This document shows positions 60,534 through 64,000 of a stretch of 64,000 nt of DNA, one piece after another. How positions within the stretch are numbered: the stretch's first letter is position 1; each line of letters begins with the position of its first letter. Made by a program: the position numbers and the translations under genes. Under the pieces are notes generated by a model, which saw only the letters and a list, made by a program, of their open reading frames with translations, ran no database searches and had not been told where the DNA came from. The DNA comes from CAZSXU01 sp964610505. Lineage in GTDB: Bacteria; Arandabacterota; Arandabacteria; JAGLYR01. Location: contig CAZSXU010000020.1 in the NCBI GenBank assembly GCA_964610505.1, forward strand, positions 1 to 64,000, given 5' to 3'.

Positions 60534-61709
60534 ATGGATCTCAGACGATTCGCTCTGAGCGTCTGTCTGGCGATGCTTGCGTGCGGCCTCGTGCGGACGC
60601 CGCACGCGGAGGGCGCACCGGCTTTCGCCCGTAAATACCGGGTCTCGTGTACCACGTGTCACGCCCCACCGCCCCGCCTCAAGGCCTTCGGAGAGGAGTT
60701 CGCAGGCGGCGGGTTCCGCATGGAAGAAGGTCAGGAGCCCACTCGGGCGTACGCCGACGTCGGCGACCCACTCCTGCTCCTTCCGCGGGATCTCCACATC
60801 GGCATTCGCATGGAAGGGTTTGCTTCCTGGAAGGAAGACGCGCGGGCCGAGACGGACGCCGAGTTTCCGTGGGTGTGGAAGATCCTGTCGGGAGGTCCCA
60901 TTTCGGACAAGGCCTCGTATTACTTCTACTTCTTGATCGAAAGAGGCGAAGTGGTCGGACTGGAGGACGCCTACCTTCAGTGGAACGGCCTCTTCGGCCT
61001 GCCGGTCGATGTGATGGCCGGCCAGTTCCAGGTGTGCGACCCCCTGTTCAAACGGGAACTGCGTTTGGAGAGGTCCGACTACCTGATCTACAAGGCGCGC
61101 GTCGGTCACTCCAGCGTGGACCTGACCTACAACCGGGGTCTGATGTTCGGCTGGACGTTCCCGGGAGAGATCGAGACCTTTCTTGAGGTCGTGGCGGGCA
61201 ACGGAATCTCCCACGCCGACGAGAGCCAGGACTTCGACAAGGACAAGTACAAGAACGTCGCCCTTCGGTTGACGCGCTCGATCGGCCCGATCCGCATCGG
61301 GGGTTTCGGGTACTATGGCAAGGAGAAGGGCGACAGCTCCGGGGTCAACGTGATGAAGTACTGGGGCTACGACTTCACCGTGGCCCTGGGCAACCGCGTC
61401 GAAGTCAACGGACAATACCTGGAGCGGCGGGACGACAACCCCATGTTCCTGGATAAGCCCGCGGACGAATACGAGACGATGGGCGGGTTGGTCGAGGTCC
61501 ATGTTTTCCCGCAGGGACAGGACGGTCGCTGGGTCCTCACGGGCCTCTACAACTACGTCGATTCTCACGACGACAGTGCAAAGGCGGAAACGGTGTCCCT
61601 CACGATCAACCGCCTCCTGGCCCGAAACCTCCGTTTGCTGATGGAATTCGGCCGAGACATTGAATACGAGGCCAGCCGAGGGACCCTCGGCCTGCTGGCC
61701 GCCTTCTAG
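60534..61709 (+). CDS. Single-heme N-terminus fused to an outer-membrane beta-barrel
   Basis: A 391-residue protein with a signal peptide, then APAFARKYRVSCTTCHAPPP with one CXXCH heme site (C39, C42, H43), followed by ~340 residues of barrel-like strands (LHIGIRMEGFAS; ASYYFYFLIERG; FTVALGNRVEVNGQYLER; WVLTGLYNYVDS). The combination of a heme at the barrel entrance and the upstream pentaheme cytochrome suggests a porin-cytochrome route moving electrons across the outer membrane. The genes are 13 bp apart with GGAGGAGA between them. Function is inferred; the barrel family is not one I can name. Confidence 0.78.
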   Translation: MDLRRFALSVCLAMLACGLVRTPHAEGAPAFARKYRVSCTTCHAPPPRLKAFGEEFAGGGFRMEEGQEPTRAYADVGDPLLLLPRDLHIGIRMEGFASWKEDARAETDAEFPWVWKILSGGPISDKASYYFYFLIERGEVVGLEDAYLQWNGLFGLPVDVMAGQFQVCDPLFKRELRLERSDYLIYKARVGHSSVDLTYNRGLMFGWTFPGEIETFLEVVAGNGISHADESQDFDKDKYKNVALRLTRSIGPIRIGGFGYYGKEKGDSSGVNVMKYWGYDFTVALGNRVEVNGQYLERRDDNPMFLDKPADEYETMGGLVEVHVFPQGQDGRWVLTGLYNYVDSHDDSAKAETVSLTINRLLARNLRLLMEFGRDIEYEASRGTLGLLAAF

Positions 61710-61826
61710 TCCGCACGGATCAACGGCGGAGGTTCGCGCGTCAAGCAGGCTGGGCGTGTCGGGTCGAGAGTGCGCGCAGGGAATACGGGAAGCGCGACGC
61801 TCCCCATACTGATCAGCGGAAGAGAC

Positions 61827-63266
61827 TCATGAGTCCGAGCGCCCCAGCGTCTTCGCCTTCTCGGTGAGCAGCCGCCAGGCCTCCGCCACCTCCGCCCGCG
61901 TCGTGTACAGCTGCCCGATGGACATGCGAAGGGCGTAGCGCCCGCCCAGGACCGTGTGGCTGAGATGCACGCGCCCCGCGTCGTTGACCGCCGCCAGGAG
62001 AGCCCGATTCAGTCCGTCCAGATTCGAGTCGTCCAGATCCACTCCCCGCGGCCGATACCGGAAACACACGAGTCCCAGCGGAACGGGCGCCATCCGCTCG
62101 AAACCCGGATGGGCGTCCACCCAACCTGCAAACTCCTCGGCCAGCGCGATGTGCCGGCGGACGATCTCGCGAATACCCTCGACCCCGTATGAACGGATCA
62201 CGAACCACAGCTTGAGCGCGCGAAAGCGGCGTCCCAGCTGAATCCCCCAGTCCCGGAAATTGGCCACCTCCGCATCGCGTGCCGTCTTGAGGTATTCCGG
62301 GGTCATGCTGAAAGTGTGGAGTAGCGCGTCCACGTCGCGAACGAAGTAGGCGGAGCAGTCGAAGTTCGTGAACATCCACTTATGGGGATTGAAGACGAAG
62401 CTGTCCGCAAGCTCGATTCCGTCCATCATGAAACGCTTCTCGGGAAGGACGGCCGCCGTGCCCGCGTAGGCCGCGTCCACGTGGAACCACACCGAGTGCT
62501 TCCGGCAGATCTCCCCGATCGGCCGAATCGGATCGAGAGCCGACGAGGATGTCGAGCCGATCACCCCCACGACGCACGTGGGCCGGAACCCCGCGGCCCG
62601 GTCCGTCCCAATCGCTTCCTCCAGAGCATCCGGCACGAGCGCGTAGTGGTCGTCGACCGCGATTCGGCGGAGCCGATCCAACCCGAGCCCGGCCAACTTC
62701 ACGCCCTTGTCGATGGAGGAGTGGGCCTCGGTCGAGGCATACACGGTGAACCGGTCGGCCCCCTCCGCCGCTCCCCCGCGTCGGGCAAACGTGTATTCGG
62801 TCACGCGTTCCCGGGCGCAGAGGAGCGCAACCAACGTCGAGGTCGAGGCCGTGTCCTGGATCACACCGGTGAAGCCCTCGGGCATGCCGAGCATCCGTCG
62901 CAGCCATTCCATGACGACCTGTTCCAGTTCGGTGGCCGCCGGGGAGGTTTGCCACGACATGCATTGGGCCCCGATCGTTGCGGTCAGCATCTCGGCGAGG
63001 ATCGAGGGGGGGCTGTTGTTCGCCGGGAAATACGCGAACCAGCCGGGGTGATTCCAGTGCGTCATCCCAGGAAGGATCAGGTCCTTGAAGTCCCGCACGA
63101 GCGAGTCGAAGGGTTCCCCCTTCTCGGGCGGCGACCCGGGCAAACGATTCCGAATGTCCCCGGGTTCCGTTTTCGGCACCACCGGCAGATCGCGAACGTT
63201 TTCGATGTAGTCCGCCATCCAGTCGACCAACTCGTGGGCGTGCCGCCTGAACTCCTGGGTCTCCAT
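61827..63266 (-). CDS. PLP-dependent group II amino-acid decarboxylase (aromatic type)
   Basis: A 479-residue enzyme starting at 63266 behind GGGAGG. It follows the aromatic-L-amino-acid decarboxylase pattern from end to end: FRRHAHELVDWMADYIENV, HWNHPGWFAYFPANNSPPSI, SWQTSPAATELEQVVMEWL, WFHVDAAYAGTAAVLPE, and the PLP lysine in NPHKWMFTNFDCSAYFV (~residue 296). It should remove CO2 from Trp, Tyr, DOPA or Phe to give the amine; some relatives are aldehyde synthases. Its neighbours give no pathway. Confidence 0.92.
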   Translation of the reverse strand: METQEFRRHAHELVDWMADYIENVRDLPVVPKTEPGDIRNRLPGSPPEKGEPFDSLVRDFKDLILPGMTHWNHPGWFAYFPANNSPPSILAEMLTATIGAQCMSWQTSPAATELEQVVMEWLRRMLGMPEGFTGVIQDTASTSTLVALLCARERVTEYTFARRGGAAEGADRFTVYASTEAHSSIDKGVKLAGLGLDRLRRIAVDDHYALVPDALEEAIGTDRAAGFRPTCVVGVIGSTSSSALDPIRPIGEICRKHSVWFHVDAAYAGTAAVLPEKRFMMDGIELADSFVFNPHKWMFTNFDCSAYFVRDVDALLHTFSMTPEYLKTARDAEVANFRDWGIQLGRRFRALKLWFVIRSYGVEGIREIVRRHIALAEEFAGWVDAHPGFERMAPVPLGLVCFRYRPRGVDLDDSNLDGLNRALLAAVNDAGRVHLSHTVLGGRYALRMSIGQLYTTRAEVAEAWRLLTEKAKTLGRSDS

Positions 63267-63455
63267 TGCGCCTCCCGGAAAAGATCCTGGCCCATCTCCA
63301 TTCACAATAGCAATCTCCGGCGAACCGCGCACGGATTCTTTCGCCCCGACATGAAAGTCCAACAACCCAGCCACAGATTTGACGGATGTCCCAGAGGATC
63401 CTCCCGGAAAAGCGCGAGAGAGATCCGAAAACCGGGAGCCGAAAGCCGGAACCGA
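63267..63455. repeat. Intergenic spacer with a solo repeat arm
   Basis: AGCCACAGATTTGACGGATG at 63369-63388 is a left-arm sequence of the CACAGAT elements with no partner hairpins. Nothing else is recognised in this spacer. Confidence 0.5.
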
Positions 63456-64000
63456 CTATCCCCGGTCAGCCGGACTGCCGTCGCGCCCCCTCCGCCTCCA
63501 GATGGTTTCCTGAGCCAGGAGTCCCACGAGAACCACCACGCCGCAGAACCAGTACGGCAGGCGCAGATTACCGAGCGCGCTCGCCAGAAGCCCGCCGGTC
63601 AGCGGGATCAGCAGATTCCCGGCTCCCAGGAGGGATTCATGAATCCCGGCCCGGTGACCTCGGCCGACATGGCCGGCCAGACTGTACGTGATGCTCGCGT
63701 GATACGCCAGGCCGAGACTGAGTCCCAGCGGAAGGGCCGATAACAGAATCAGCGGAAGCGGGCGTGCGAAGGAAACGAGGACCACGGCCACACCCATGGC
63801 ACCCTGGATCGTGTAGGCCGGCAGCCTCCGGAACTTCCAGCCCTGGTAGGTCCGCAGGAGAAGGAAAGCGAGCGTCTGCACGAGAAAGATGAGCGAAAGG
63901 TACACCCCAAAGGACCCGGAACCGAGGCCGATCTCCACCATGAGTTTTGGATACTGGGTGTTCAACGTGTGGCCGACACCGAAGGCGATCGCGTTTGCGA
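63456..64000 (-). CDS. MFS transporter, C-terminal part (runs off the window)
   Basis: The frame is open to the window edge, so the N-terminal half lies beyond it. About 180 residues show roughly five membrane helices: FGVYLSLIFLVQTLAFLLLR, IQGAMGVAVVLVSFARPLPL, LILLSALPLGLSLGLAYHAS, LLIPLTGGLLASALGNL and WFCGVVVLVGLLAQETIWRR, with a GHRAGIHESLLGAGN loop typical of major facilitator proteins. The substrate is unknown. Confidence 0.75.
   Translation of the reverse strand, partial: ANAIAFGVGHTLNTQYPKLMVEIGLGSGSFGVYLSLIFLVQTLAFLLLRTYQGWKFRRLPAYTIQGAMGVAVVLVSFARPLPLILLSALPLGLSLGLAYHASITYSLAGHVGRGHRAGIHESLLGAGNLLIPLTGGLLASALGNLRLPYWFCGVVVLVGLLAQETIWRRRGRDGSPADRG

Overview
This 64-kb window is GC-rich chromosomal DNA, probably from a metagenome-assembled genome of an uncultured Gram-negative bacterium. 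The lineage hint is a set of secreted proteins ending in an FlgD-like, type IX-style C-terminal sorting domain (NPFxPVT...WDGxDxxGxxVASGVYF...MVLLK). That domain is typical of the FCB side of the tree (Eisenbacteria, Krumholzibacteria, Latescibacteria and relatives); I cannot place it more finely. There are no rRNA, tRNA, CRISPR or intact transposase genes. Two 100-N gaps are each flanked by the same 55-base sequence, so they look like unmerged assembler overlaps.

Layout. 1-3.6 kb: a large surface protein with five tandem anchor-D repeats, a beta-helix and a sorting domain. 4.4-15 kb: a lipoprotein esterase, then a minus-strand run of envelope proteins (DUF5916/CBM9 barrel, PD40 lipoprotein, orphan SecD-head lipoprotein, methyltransferase, sugar-binding/propeller protein, M14 carboxypeptidase). 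15-21 kb: gingipain-like C25 peptidase, LemA plus an M48 protease, a flavin-binding protein. 22-29.6 kb: DUF6599-like lipoprotein, DUF362 protein, a 1450-residue SprA-like surface protein and a second DUF362 protein carrying both a Tat signal and a sorting domain. 30-33.5 kb: a glycyl radical enzyme resembling hydroxyproline dehydratase, and its activase. 33.7-43.6 kb: a mini sorting-domain protein, a two-DTG aspartic protease, a class C serine hydrolase, an ECF sigma/membrane-regulator pair, a serpin, a PP2C phosphatase, another M48 protease and a 31-residue membrane peptide. 43.7-49.5 kb: flavocytochrome-type reductase, YbgA-like protein, class II photolyase, then a membrane-anchored reductive-dehalogenase-like protein. 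50-58 kb: an RND adaptor with two tandem RND permeases. 58-64 kb: a protein kinase-like protein, a pentaheme cytochrome paired with a heme-motif/beta-barrel protein, a PLP decarboxylase and a partial MFS transporter.

The genes point to a life built around the cell surface: secreted proteases and a protease inhibitor, exported adhesin-like proteins, envelope stress and quality control (ECF pair, LemA/M48, PP2C and kinase), anaerobic chemistry (glycyl radical enzyme, RdhA-like protein) and probable extracellular electron transfer (multiheme cytochrome plus barrel).

The strongest unexplained signal is non-coding. A dispersed roughly 285-300 bp element has terminal 9-bp-period CCACAGAT arms and three internal hairpins. 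It occurs in three full copies (8799-9083, 10725-11010, 57866-58165), one decayed copy and several solo arms, nearly always within about 20 bp of a stop codon. Its third hairpin keeps the core GGCAAG-NN-CTTGCC while the outer stem changes with compensating substitutions, suggesting that structure rather than sequence is conserved.
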